NCBI GenBank assembly: GCA_038496445.1
Contig: JALMLS010000304.1
Coordinates: 248,001-312,000, forward strand
Source of the DNA: Trichosphaerium sp. ATCC 40318
Lineage: Eukaryota; Discosea; Flabellinia; Trichosidae
Length of the DNA stretch: 64,000 nucleotides
Direction of reading: 5' to 3'
Shown: piece by piece, positions 1 through 12,000 of the stretch
Position numbering within the stretch: position 1 is the first letter of the stretch
Layout: every line of letters starts with the position of its first letter
Notes under the pieces: generated by a model
Databases searched by the model: none
What the model was told of the DNA's origin: nothing
What the model saw: only the letters and a program-made list of their open reading frames with translations
Translations under genes and position numbers: made by a program

Positions 1-313
1 ATTTGCAATGTGTTGTGCGTTTTTTTTAAAGAAGAGGCGAAAAAGTATGAGTTTTCTCGCCGAAAAGCGAAAACCTTGGCTCTAATGAAAATCGTCATTG
101 GAATGTGATGTTCAAACCTAATTTCCAAATCAAAGCTTAACATTGTATGCCTCCTTAACAACTAAGAACTTTGCTAAATAGTTGAAAACTGAAAACTATT
201 TTGTGTCACACAGCGCTTATTTGACTGATTATGACCGTTAACTAGTTCATCAAAATCATAAAAATTGGAACCTAACGGACGTAACAACAGTTCACGAACT
301 ACCTAAAGAATAA
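1..313. other. Upstream spacer of the F-box/LRR gene
   Basis: No gene is supported here. The stretch is AT-rich with no long open frame on either strand and no recognisable RNA gene. It presumably holds the promoter and 5' leader of the plus-strand gene that starts at 314. Confidence 0.4.
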
Positions 314-1115
314 ATGGATACCCTACCACCTGAGGCACTGACGCATATTCTGTGCTATTCAGACAGGAAGACGCTCATTTCAGCCTCTGGAGCTTGTAAC
401 GTTATTAATGACATTATACGACAACGCATTGGGTTTAATAGTATCACGTTGAGAACGTCATCAGACTGTGCTATTCTTAAAGGAAGTCCATTGCTTAAAA
501 ACACAAAAGTTGTTTACGCGTGTAAAACACCATCAGAAAACGACTTTAAATGTCTACGTGGTGTAAAAAATATATGTGCAAGCCATACACCTATTCCAGA
601 TTCATGCATCCTTAGTCTAGTAAACGGAAGTCAAGAACCTATTCAAACTATAGATTTACGTTTTACGCGTGTAACTGATATCTCATTGAAGGCACTTAAA
701 TGTACATACAATTAGTATAGCTGATTGTAATGTTACAATAGAAGGAATGAAAGCACTAAAAAATGTTAAAGACATAACGCTAAAGACTCCTCAAGATGTG
801 TGGTTAAAACATCTTTGTAACGTTGATAAAATACATATTTACAATGATAGTGTGGCTATGGGGAAGTATGTAACAGATGAAGGGATCAAAGAATTGATTA
901 ATGTCAAAGAACTTATCCTTCACTATTGTGCTGGATTAACAGATGAATGTTTCAAGAAACTTGTCAATCTAGAACACCTCACAATTTATCGTAATGAGTT
1001 GATTACAAATGATTGCTTGAAGTATATGAAGTCTTTAAAAACAATACGGATTTATTGGAAGACCCAGATTACACAAGAGGCTGTTGAAGCATTGGGTATA
1101 AAATGGATTATATAA
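314..1115 (+). pseudogene. F-box / leucine-rich-repeat protein, frameshifted
   Basis: The N-terminus has an F-box-like start (LPPEALTHILCYSDRKTLIS), followed by short LRRs of about 21 residues. Each LRR ends in a Leu-x-Asn/Ser step followed by a V/L-x-x-I-x-I strand. F-box/LRR proteins usually act as SCF ubiquitin-ligase substrate adaptors. The reading frame breaks near 698-702. The first frame runs to a TAG at 713-715, and the LRR pattern resumes in the +1 frame without loss of register (NVHTISIADC), then continues to the stop at 1115. The missing register is exactly what a loss of two A's in the A-run at 698-700 would give. A 19-nt intron (702-720) is the only splice fix I found, and it deletes part of a repeat. 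The gene is otherwise intronless. It is either a recent pseudogene or a sequence or assembly error. Confidence 0.6.
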
Positions 1116-1329
1116 ACATTATAGTTTTTCCTCTTTCTTTTGTAGACGGACTTATCTCTTCATTATTAATAAACGTCCGCGTGGCTTTAATACTTTCCTA
1201 CTCGATTAGCAAAACTATCCTCATAAGGACTTTATCTGAATGAGAGTACATTGCTGTGGGAGATATTTAATATCTGAACTGTGGTATCGTTTTATTACAG
1301 TATTTACACGTGTTGGGAAAAAATGAGTT

Positions 1330-3957
1330 CTATTCGTTTGCTGACCTAAAGTACAGCATATTACCCGTAGGTTCTTCTACTTCCATATCATCTGTATTAG
1401 AAGACTGCTTCTGAGCCAAGCGTTCCAAAAAGTCAGCACCAAACAACATCTTAGCTGTATTAAATGCAACTTTTTCTCCGATTATGTTATGTTCGAATTG
1501 ATCCACAGAGTCAAGTCTTACTGACGCCTGCTTTGCAATATCATTCTTCTTTCTGGCCATTTCCAATTTAAGAGATATAAGTGCATCCTAGGAACATATG
1601 AACAAAGAAGATCCAAGAACGAAAAACCAATCCCAGTTGTCGGGAGTAAAATTTTCTGTTTTTTTCAGAAATGAACAGGTTTAAAAAGGGTTGGTTTGTT
1701 ATATTACTTACCGGTAAAAGACGGGAAAATTGTTTGTAACTGTTTCTGCCAACAGTGTACCGTTGACATTTTGCATTTTCAGCACGTTTTAACGTAGCAA
1801 AAAATCTTGATTTTTGCTTTCCATTAACAACAAAAGTATAAGCATTACCAGCTTTACCTGCACGTGCAGTACGTCCCACCTATAATAAAATAAAACTCAT
1901 GTCATAATAAAACCTTTTAAAAGCAATCTAAATCAAAAGGTGACATACTCTGTGAACATATTGCTGTAAACTAAAAAGACCATTAGATGAATGAAGAATA
2001 AACTTTTTTTTGAAATGTACCTGTAAGGCGGAGAATAATTGATGACGAAATCACAATCTATGACATCCAATCCTCTCATAAATACATCGGAACAAATAAG
2101 CCTTTTGATCATATTAATGAAGAGTATGATTTCGCTTGATTACGTACAAATGAGTTATGCCTTGCTTGAAATCTTCTAAAACTTTAGATCTTTCTTGAAA
2201 TTTTACTTTCCCTGTGTATTCTTGAATATTTTTGTCCGGTATGATACGTTGTAAGATAAACGTCAACCTATTTTAAAACACATATGATTAATAACAATCG
2301 GAAACAAAAAATAAAATCAATCGCTTGGTTTATCAAGCAGCAAGAACTCAAAAAAACTGTTTTTCTTCAAAAATTTATCAAAAAAAAAAAAAGACTGTAC
2401 CTGTGAACTTCATCGATTGAATTAACAAAGCATAATCCAGATCTACAATCAATATCTTGTAACAATCCAGCTATAATTGTTGGTTTATCTGGTGCGTCAG
2501 CTTCTACAATCCATTGCTAAAAAATTAATGTCAACGAAAATTCAGAGAAATAGAAAACGTACTTGAAGATTCTTTGGAATAGCGAATTGTCTTGCTTCTG
2601 AACCAGAAGTATAAAATGTTGGATTATTAAATCGTAGTTTCGCAATCAGTTCTAGAGGGTCAGAGTAAGATAATTGCTTAGTGTGGGTTTAAGGTACCTG
2701 GAGATTGCTCAAGAGTTGCAGAGAATAACAGTTTCAGACGTCTTGGGTACTGTGGGATATCAACACGACAGTCAATAACTGTTGACATTTTATCTATTTG
2801 CTGTGTCAATTTAGCAAAACTGTCTTTAGTTTTCATCAACATATCAGCTTCGTCAAGAACCTACACAAAAAACAAATAAGTTCTCACAACTCCAAAAAAA
2901 ACCATTTAAAAAAACAAGTCCTTCAAGAAGCTGTATCAACTCTATCATGCACGTGTTGTTTTCATAAAAACAATAACAAAAAATGCTATGATTTCAACAC
3001 GTGATAAGAAAAATAAAAGAGCTATGTTGCCATCACAACAACTCCATAAAAAACTTTTCCAGGTAATAATACGTACAAGGTATTCCACATTATCAAAGTT
3101 GAAGTTTGGTGTATTACATAGATGATCTACTATACGCAAAGGTGTTGCAACGACAATATCGCTTATAATATTACCATCTGAATCACATATCTGTTCTAAA
3201 TCATCTCCAAGCACAGTACCTCCGTACAACGCAGCAACATTCAAGTTTGTATTTTCTGTTAATTGTTTGAATACAGAAGCAATTTGTGCGACTAAATCTC
3301 TTCCTGGGGCGATGACTATACACCGAAGCCTGTTGCTACGGTAGTACCGAAGTGTGTCAACAACAGGGACAGCATAGGCGAGTGTCTTACCTTAAACTAG
3401 GCGTAAGATTCTCGCTTGGTGAAAAAAACGGTTTATTCGTACCTGAACCGGTTGGTGCACAAACCAATATGTCGCCTCCGCGATCTCTATTACGCATAAC
3501 AGAAGGAATGATAGTTCTTTGTACAGGGAAAAGTTCTGAACATGAAATGTCATTAGTTCGAGTGCGTGTGGTGCGTATTAAACGCTGTATGAGACGTACC
3601 AGAGAATCCAAAGCTTTCTGACAGTTCGTTCAGTACCCAATCGCTTACTACGCATCTACGCTTGAAATCTTTGATTGTGATTGGTTTTGGAGCTAGTTTT
3701 CTTGCGTTTGTAAAGAATGAAGGCACAATATCGACATCAAGCCTAGATTCTAATTGCGCTTTGGTACGACGCTCTGCTACGCGTTCTGTTTCTAATTGGA
3801 CGAGTTCTGGGTTTTTCTCGTCTTTATCAAAGAAATCATAAAGTTCTTCTATTTGCGTGTGTATTCTCCCCTCGTCGTTGGTACGAAGGACCCGTTCATG
3901 TTTTGCGCTTGAATAATTTCTTTTACCATTCTCACGTGTTTCTGTGATGATATCCAT
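1330..3957 (-). CDS. DDX51/DBP6-like: DEAD-box ATP-dependent RNA helicase, DDX51/Dbp6 type
   Basis: The start is ATG at 3957 and the stop is near 1330, with several short introns. Visible motifs in order: Q-motif region (ELFPVQRTIIPS), motif I APTGSGK split by an intron at about 3445-3397, degenerate motif Ia (APGRDLVAQ), DIVVATPLRIVDHL, motif II LDEADML, motif III SAT (LLFSATLEQS), motif V (ICSDVFMRGLDV) and motif VI HRVGRTARAG. The last joins across an intron at about 1943-1878. The long IVDH element and the early MRNRDRGGDILV stretch resemble the DDX51/Dbp6 group, whose members act in nucleolar large-subunit pre-rRNA processing. Part of the C-terminal exon (ORF 1330-1566) is basic then acidic. 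An ATP-dependent RNA remodelling role is well supported; the exact subfamily is probable. Confidence 0.85.
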
Positions 3958-4327
3958 TACTAGGAATCAATAGGTGGTGTGTAGTGGTGCAAAACGTGAA
4001 AATAATGCAATTTTCTTGGTTACTATTTTACCAGTCAAAAAAAGCAACAATCTAAACTTCGCTTTAGTGCGCAGTAGGCGGGCTTAGCTTTGAAGAGAGC
4101 GTCACTGCGTTCAACTATACTCCACAAATACTAGATTTCGCCTAATACTAGCGTAGTGTAGTAAAACCGAATTACAATACGAGGGTACGCAGCAAAACCT
4201 CTTTTACAAGCGATAAACTGTAATCACACCTTTCCGACGCAATACAAACCGCAATGCTTGTAATTGCTTGGCTAAGTATTCCAAAGCGTATTTTTAACGG
4301 TATCCTATTTAGCCAAAGTGAAACTCG
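3958..4327. promoter_or_regulatory. Divergent intergenic region
   Basis: This spacer separates the start of the minus-strand helicase (3957) from the plus-strand gene at 4328, so it should contain both promoters. No coding frame continues across it, and I see no repeat or RNA gene. Confidence 0.4.
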
Positions 4328-6825
4328 ATGATGAAAGGGCGTTTAGGTCTCAAAAAGAGTAAGAAAGACAAAACACAACAGTACGTTTTTACAGAGTGAT
4401 TTTGTATTAAAAAAACGCCAAGATCGACTACTGACGATGGTACACCAAAAAAACACCGTGGATGTACGAAGTTTGTGCCGCAGCGATGGTACGAAGCGGT
4501 TTTTTGTCACAACGTTTTTTTGGCACTAATTACCTTTAATCAGGCGCAAAACTAAATGTCAAACATGCTATTACTCAATAGACGAACATCCTAAATTAAA
4601 TACAACAGAAAAACAGTCTGTAAGTCCAATTTCAGCCAATTTATTTTTTACTGAAAAACTCATAAACCATTGTTTTCTCTTTTAGTTGACTATTCTCTAG
4701 AGCCCTAAATCAAAACCAAATACGCCTACTTCGCCTTTAAATATCGAGTTAAATGCTGTCAAATCTGTTGGTAAGACAAAGATTGCCAAGTGGGAGAATA
4801 TGGAGCAAAAAACAAGATCGCCACAAAAAGAATCAGCAACAAGCTGGATACGCGAAACTAATGATGATGCACCACCTTTAACATTAAACAAAACATGGGA
4901 CAGCTCTTCAAGTATGTTTCTAATGTATTTAAAAGCCAGACGTCTAAAACAGCTCTACAGAACAGAAGAAGACATCACCTGCTGCACGTCGTGCGCGAAG
5001 ACGTGCTGAAGGAGTAGGAGAAAGAAGGTAAACAAAGATACCATAGAATGTGGACTACCAGCCTTCTAACCGTTTTTTTGCAGAGAAATGCCAAAAGAGC
5101 AAAACGGAGCACCTATGAGCATGCGTATACGTTCAAAAAGAGAAGAGGCAGTGCGTTTAGAAACAGAAGAAATTAAGAAACTGGAAAGGACTCACAGCTC
5201 CATTGAAAAGCGTAGTTTGGAAGCCCAAGGTGATCACTCAGTAGTAGTTGTTTATCTAACCTATCTGTTATTAGTCGAAGAAAAAGATAGAAGACGTAAC
5301 CGTTTGAAGATGTTAGCAGGAGTTCAAAAGGAATGGGATAACCTTATTCCTTCTCCAAGTGGATCTATCAAAGGTTACATTTTTCTTTCTGTTTTTTTTT
5401 CTGCGTTTAGTATTTCTTTTTTGCTTACTCCTGTAAAGGTAAATCACGTCCAAAATCAGCTAAGCAAGAACTACAAACTGTAGAACAATTATGGAAGGAA
5501 TTGAAGAAAAGAGAAGAAGCAGAGATGGCTGGTGAAGTAGAAACACAACAAAACACTGAAAAGATGAAGATTTCAACAGCTCCTTTGAGCAGAAGACGTG
5601 GAGGGTAAGTGCACTTATCTACATAACTACTCTAGCTGCCAATGTTTGTGTTTAACAGTCTTTAACTAATATACGTGTACTTTACTAACAACATGAAGGA
5701 CGCTGGCACATACTAGAGTTAAGAATATTACAGGTGGAATGAAAGGATCAGATTCTGCTTTCAACGTTAAACTTGGTAGTAAGAGTGAGAGAAAAGCAAA
5801 GAATGATTTCATGTCACAAACTTGGTCTGCTGCTACTTTTAAACAGCATCAAAGAGAGGCAGAGATTCATAAATTAATGGAAATGGAGCAACAAATAAGG
5901 TAACTTGGTGCTACCAACTTTTTTTTGTTTTCTTTTTACACTAACGTGGTTACATTAGATCTCGGCGATTACAACTTGAAGAATTAGTTAGAAGTGAATC
6001 TAAGAATTCACTATACTCTGAGCATTCACCGTCTGGTGTGGACCGTGAGGATTCGTACACAACAGAACGTCAAAGTTCTTATAATACAACATACTCATTC
6101 CAAACTGATTTTTCAGTTGGATCTGAGCCACGTTCACGTAATACATCAACAACATCCAATGGATATGTCATGGGAAGCACGTACGTTATATGAAAATATA
6201 TTAAAGCTCTTAATACGTGCTAACATAATCTAATAGCCCTACAGATGATCTTACAGCATTTTTAAACAGCACTATTACAGACTTAGAATCAAGCGATGAG
6301 ATATCTTATGGAAGTCCTAGTTCTGCTGATTCAAAGGAACGAAGACTTCTGTCTATTACAGCAAAACCAAGAAAGCATTTAGAGAGATTATCAACACAAG
6401 GTTCTATAGCGTACGAATCACTAAAAAAAAGACATCAAAACGTGACATGTGCTTTCTTCTAAGGTTTTTTTAGTGCTCTGTTAGATGTTGAGTCTGAAAT
6501 ATCAAGCCGAAGATCATCTCGTCGGTTAAGTATTAATACGATTGGATCAGATGATGTTGACTCTGCTCTACAAGAGCTTAGTATGAGTCTAAAATCTGAA
6601 AAGAAATCAAAAGTCAAAGATGATAAGAAGGGTGATAGTCTTATGGAAGACTTTGATGATGTATTAAATATGAGCTACTCTTCTGATGAAGATAATCGTC
6701 TTAATGATGACAAAGAACAAGAATTACCTCCTGCTAGTAATGAAGCATTACTTCAAGATTTTAGTTCATTTTTAGATCAAGAACTAGAATCAGACTCTTG
6801 GAGCGACGAGGATTCAGAGTCCTAA
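4328..6825 (+). CDS. Uncharacterised protein with a C-x12-C-x2-C-x6-H motif, coiled coil and acidic Ser-rich tail
   Basis: Splicing gives one continuous frame from ATG 4328 (MMKGRLGLKKSKKDKTQQ) with phased joints. Intron 1 is 4381-4422 (GTACGT..CCAAG). Later introns are mostly about 50-100 nt. Residues around 32-56 form CTKFVPQRWRKTKCQTC..H, a likely zinc-binding knuckle. The middle is a highly charged helical segment (REEAVRLETEEIKKLER; KQELQTVEQLWKELKKREEA). The C-terminus, about 200 residues, is rich in Ser/Asp/Glu with repeated SSDE/SDEDSES acidic patches and ends DSWSDEDSES. No enzymatic motif was found. Basic N-terminus, coiled coil and acidic phosphorylatable tail suggest a scaffold or adaptor protein. 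I do not recognise the family, so no function is assigned. Confidence 0.7.
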
Positions 6826-7054
6826 AAAAACGATTGAGGTACCACTCAATCAAAAAGTAGAAAATAAAAGAAAAAAAATTAATACCACAAAACAAGTTAT
6901 TAGCGATAAGAGGCATAAGCTCTTTCAACAAAAAACAATGATATGAGGGTACAGAACTGTGCTTGTGTAGAATTATTTAGAAATAGTCGCACGTGTTGAA
7001 TGTTTTTTTTGTTTTTAATCTAGCTATTTATTTGAGGATGAAGACACGTTTGGT

Positions 7055-7679
7055 TTATTCAATCTTAATGTCGGTGGTCTTGGCTTCCTTCTTGGTAGGA
7101 ATATCAACCGTCAAGATACCGTGCTCGCATTTTGCAGAGATTTTGGAGGTGTCGGACATTGGTGGTAAGCGTGCTGATCTGACAAATTTTCCAGAGTATC
7201 TTTCGCTTCTGATGACTTCACCGCTGTCAGACTTTTCCTCAGTTTTAGAGGAGGTTTCTCCCTTGATCGTGAGCATGTTATCAGGATCCAAAGATAACGA
7301 GATATCCTCCTTCTGTAATCCAGGCACTAGAGGTAACAACATTAGCTGCGAAACACTTCACTGAGTTTTTTAAAAAAAGAATTCTCAAGCAAACGTACTT
7401 TCAACTGACATTCTGTAACCGTCGTCAGTTTTAACGATATCCATGGCAGGTCTTCTAGTATCCATCTAAACCAACTCTTAGCGAGACGACTTGTAAACGG
7501 TTTTTTGTTAAAGATTAATCCCAAGATGATGTTTGGCGTACGTCTTTCATTAGACTTGGCCAATGACGCCTATGTCTTGGGTACGGATCGAATACGTTGA
7601 GAGGGAAGTTAAAAAAGTCATCCATCCAGTATCCAAGTTCGTTTGGACGTCTGTGAGTTAGTTCGCGCTGTTGTGCCAT
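7055..7679 (-). CDS. hsp20-like: Small heat-shock protein, Hsp20/alpha-crystallin domain
   Basis: Start is ATG 7677-7679 (MAQQRELTHRRPNELGYW); the stop lies at 7055. Two introns restore the full alpha-crystallin domain: donor GTACGC after ...SLMKD joins acceptor GTTTAG before MDTRRPAMDIVKTDDGYRMS, and a second intron joins VE to MPGLQKEDI. The strand order MDIVKTDDGY..MPGLQKEDISL..LTIKGE..SERYSGKFVRSARLP..C-x-HGILTVDIP is the classic ACD pattern, ending in IKIE. These proteins are ATP-independent holdases that oligomerise and bind unfolding clients. Length, about 150 residues, is normal. A TTC-n2-GAA half heat-shock element lies 152 bp upstream of the ATG. Confidence 0.93.
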
Positions 7680-8292
7680 TGTTGGTGGTTGTTTGATTTA
7701 AATGGGAGGAAAAGTCGGTTAAGATTTGCTAAGAAAGAATCACAGTGAATAAAATTTCGGAGAAATCTCACTTTTTTTTGATGTTTCTCATCCCTTCTTA
7801 CTCTTCCCGCTTTTTAGGTTACCAAGATAGTTCTGGAACATACATGTAGTGTTGTGGAATAAGAAGTGTATGAATACAAGAGCAAGGTTGCAGTAAGCGT
7901 ACTAAAGTTTATAAAATGGCACACTCGTAACAATTAAAGACAAACACGTGTTGAGTTTCGGGTTAAAAATGCTGTACATGAAATGGGTTGTTCCCGTATA
8001 TTGTTTAAACGCATAGAGATAAACTAGGCGTATCAATAAGCGGTTCATACTTGTATTTGATCGACTAACGAAAAAGCAAGTTAGTGGCCAACACACTGAG
8101 TTTTAACGATTTGATCAATCGAGAGTATCGTAGGTGTAACACCAAGGAGTTACAGAATATGCACAAAACTCAAAGGATAATTACTTATGGACTTGGACTA
8201 CACGTGGACCTCTCAATGACAAATACAAAATAAACGAAATTTCAATCGGAACGATTTATTTTGGTTATTCCATTAAACTTTCTTGTACTTGT
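7680..8292. other. Spacer between hsp20 and the ADF-H gene
   Basis: About 610 bp with no supported gene. It includes the hsp20 promoter and the 3' flank of the ADF-H gene, plus two CACGTG palindromes (about 7945 and 8201). Confidence 0.4.
7831..7838. promoter_or_regulatory. Possible two-unit heat-shock element upstream of hsp20
   Basis: TTCTGGAA is one inverted pair of the HSF recognition triplet (TTC-n2-GAA) about 150 bp upstream of the hsp20 start codon. Two units alone are weak evidence; position next to an Hsp20 gene is the main support. Confidence 0.35.
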
Positions 8293-8838
8293 TTATCTCA
8301 GGCATTTAATACTCTCAAGATCAATAGGATCTCTTTCACGCTTTGTAATAGTCTCCATGATGTAGTCAAGTTCAAGATCACCCTTGTCATTTGCTTGAAG
8401 TTTGATGGCAGCATCATCAGTTGCACGTCCTTGTATTTTTTTGCCGAACATTACTCCACTTGACTTTACGCGTATTGTTTCTTTGTGACTTTCTCTACTT
8501 AGCGTATCTGGCACCCATCTGAGTACAGCGAACTTATCTCTAATGCCTCCGCCCTCTGTTTTGTAGCTAATGTTCAAAACACTCCAACGAAGTTGTTGGT
8601 CGTCAAAAAGAGCTATAAACTTCTTCCAAGGAGAAGGGTCGTTGTATGATACAGTTCCGATGAGTTTTATTTCTGTTTCGTCTTCGTTTAAACCAAAAAC
8701 GGCAGCTAGTTGCTTAGATTTACGGTTACGCACTACGCTTTCGTATGCAGTCCAAGATTCTTCCGTTACTTCTGGTGTTTTTATTAGGGTAGCCATTTTC
8801 AAAGTATTTTTAGCAGCAACGTTTAATTGTGTTGACAT
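8293..8838 (-). CDS. ADF-H domain actin-binding protein, coactosin-like
   Basis: A single uninterrupted 181-residue frame from ATG 8838. The region KLIGTVSYNDPSPWKKFIAL..QLRWSVLNISYKTEGGGIRDKFAVLRWVPDTL..VKSSGVMFGKKIQG fits the ADF-homology fold: central strands, then the KFA-L-x-WxP strand and the long actin-contacting helix. The order resembles coactosin or abp1-type ADF-H domains more than cofilin. Such proteins bind F-actin and act in the cortical cytoskeleton. It carries about 35 extra N-terminal residues compared with coactosin and is intronless, unusual here. Family call probable; subfamily uncertain. Confidence 0.65.
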   Translation of the reverse strand: MSTQLNVAAKNTLKMATLIKTPEVTEESWTAYESVVRNRKSKQLAAVFGLNEDETEIKLIGTVSYNDPSPWKKFIALFDDQQLRWSVLNISYKTEGGGIRDKFAVLRWVPDTLSRESHKETIRVKSSGVMFGKKIQGRATDDAAIKLQANDKGDLELDYIMETITKRERDPIDLESIKCLR

Positions 8839-9032
8839 TTTTATACCTTTTTCAGCGTTGTTAGATCACTCGTGGCTCGCATGTGTTGTACTGTGCGGTA
8901 ACAAATACACTGAAATCAAGAGCATACAATACAGGTAAACAGACTTTACTAGTCAATATTGACGGAATGATGTAAAGAAAGAGCAAGTATGTTTTTATAG
9001 TGGTTCGTAAAGCAGTATCTGTGCTTCTTTGC

Positions 9033-12000
9033 TTACATGTTGAGAGTCACAAGGTAGTGTGGATACGCTCTGCTGTTCTCAAACACAGCATAGATTCTTC
9101 CTTTGCTAGATACTTTTGTACAAGAATCATATTCAGTACATACTGGGTAAGTAAAATCGGATGGCTCAGTGCTTGAGGTACCAATAATAACTAGAAGTGA
9201 TTAATCACAAGTACTACACGTGTAGTTTTAGTACCATCCACAATGAACATTTGAGAAGAGCTTCCAACATAGTCTTAGCAAAATGTTTAAGTGACAATGA
9301 AACATTTGACGAAACGTTGCGTACCAAGTGAGTACTCTGATTTTTCTGCAAAGTAGATACCTTTACCAAGAAGTCCATTTTTTGCCAACCTATATTTCAT
9401 GTGAGGAACAATATCAGTGAATGGTCACGTGATAAAAACTATTGTAAAAAGCCGTACCCTACATCGAACCCGACGTTTCCGTCATAGATTTTGTTTGGAC
9501 TATTTTTTCTTGTACCATGGAATAGTCGTTTGACATTCGCATCTCCTCCATTTCTCCCAGACACCAAATCACACTTTTTTTTGAACCTTTTCCAAAGATA
9601 CTTGTTTTGTATCCTTTGAATACTTGAAACACTGCAACCAGGCATCATTTTCACAAGATGTTGGTATTCATACGAGTAACTAAACGTATAAACTTCCAGG
9701 CTAAACAAAACCTCATATGTACCTTTGCAAAGTAACGAGTAATTGTGTATTTTTTGTAGTCCAATGAGCTGGGAAAATAGAAGCTAAAAAATGTTATATA
9801 GTATTTCAGAGTATGCTCTCGTACGTTTGTACTTTTTGAGTAGCTCAGTGATACACTTCTTTGCTCCAATAACATTCGTATCTGTTCCAACAATAGTTAA
9901 CTTGACCAAATCAGGTTTTGACTCTCGAACAGTGCACGTGATAGCGCGCTCTTTGTTTGTAGTTGTGTTACGTTGTGTCATTTTATCGAAATCAACTTCA
10001 TATGTATACTCATTCCTGATACCATCCATGTAGCCATTGACATTAACAAAATTAATCTCATTAGTACCCGTTTTAAGCCTTAAGAGCATTAGGTACAAAA
10101 CGAAATAACTCGCACCTCAGTAAGTGTTTTTCCTGTATAATTTTGTTTTGTGGTTCATCGTATTTGATATATGTACCACTGTCATCACACCACATCCACT
10201 GTGTGGGCTGGTGCAATAGTGAGTACTTCATAACAGCCTTTTCAAACTCTGCAACTGCTTTTTTGTTTGTATCTACCAAGTGTACGATATCAAACTTGTT
10301 GTCAAGCAAACATAAAGTACAAAGACGGACAATAGTATCACAGCAAAATTCAAGGGGGAATCCAGCTTTTCCTCCACCAAGGGCAAGTATAGAGAAGGAC
10401 TTATATCCACAAACATAAGCGGAACTGTAAATACAATTGTTTAATGGAAAGTATCTTTTAGCAGTAAGTACCTCAGAAGGCTTTTGATTGTTGACTCAAA
10501 TAGCCTTTTGCTCTGTTCGTCTTTACATGAAGGAATTGCAACTTCCATGACCTTATCTTTTTAACCTGGTGAATTATTAAGCAACGCACGTCATATCCGA
10601 GAACTCCTTTCACCACTGATATACTCCCATTCAATTTGTTCGTTTCTAGACCCAAGTCTTGGTAGTCTTTCAAATTTTCTGCTGCTTTGCTTCCTATACA
10701 GCCAGTTATAACGCGTACAAATCCAAACAAAGTCACCTGATGCCATAATCTTGCATTCTGTTGTTTCATCATATATGTCTCCACAACAAATTTCAAACTT
10801 GTTGTTATCAATAGGAGTATCAAAGGCAATCAAATTGTATTGTTCCCGCAATGTCTTCATCTCTAACTATAGTTTAGTTGTTAAAGGAAAGAGATGTACC
10901 TCCATCTCGGTAAAGAACCTCAGCAATGTCCGTCGAGAACTCAAAATGCTGTTCTTGTATGCACACCGGGATCAACGTACTGTCGAAGTATTTGCCATAC
11001 TTATTCACAGCACGTGAGAGGCCAGTGACAGTTATAGTAAATGGAGCTTAATAATCTATTAACATCAAAAATCTGTACAACAGCTCACGTGTTTCAAGAG
11101 AAAACTTGACTTGTACACATTGCACCAAAGCGAGTCTTTCAAGACTAGATAAGGAAACCTTAACTGAAAAGGCTTCAGCTGGTGAAAGGTTACAACTAGT
11201 GGTTGTAACTTGTAACAGCTTTTTTACAACCACAAGTGCTCCTTCTATGCGATAATTAGTACTAGATACACTAGAAATATGGAGGTACCAACTGCGTTGC
11301 CCAAACCAGTTATAACTAGACATTTTTTGTTTAAACTAAGTTTGACACGTGACATTTCTGAGTGAGTATTGTTTAGTTTTATTCTATTGTTAAGTACGTT
11401 CCACATCTCGAATGATTGATTGGGCATAAGAGCCATTTCATGAGAGCGTAAAGAATAATCCCTTCCTATAATGTTGCACACTACATCCGCTTGACCGATA
11501 ATTTCAATATGCCATGTATCTAGAAAGGTGTTAGCTTTCGCAAATCTTCTTTAGTACCTGTTGTAACCTTTTTTGAAAAGATAAGGTCTTCACTTCCATA
11601 AAGTTGTTCTTCAATACGCTCAAGCTCCTTTTATGAACAACTAAGCAGCATAACCACTATGTTGAAAGGTACCTTTAAAAGGAGTTGTTTATGAGATTCG
11701 CTTTGTATAGTTATATCAAAGCTTCTCTTGATTATCTCTTTCGTATACTGGTCAATAACTTTTTTTTGTGCAAGTACTTGTGACGAGGTGCCTTGAAGAA
11801 CTACATAGTCAGGGCCATATTTAACTATATCAGCACTCATAGGATACTTCCTTATAAAGTCTACTTCATAAGTGGTATATTTAACCTATTTACAGCTTAG
11901 CTAAAAGTTGTCAAAGTGTTTAGGTACCTTTACAGTTTTAATAATGCCTGCTAGTCTACTTGCTAAGATTTCTTTAACTAAATATACTTCCACACGAGAA

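Noticed and set aside
702-720. A 19-nt intron repairing the F-box/LRR gene
   Set aside because: Shorter than any other intron here and it would delete part of a perfectly spaced LRR.
4381-4422. Possible homopolymer frameshift near the start of the gene at 4328
   Set aside because: A 42-nt intron ending in CCAAG joins in phase (TQQ|STTDDG), so no lesion is needed.
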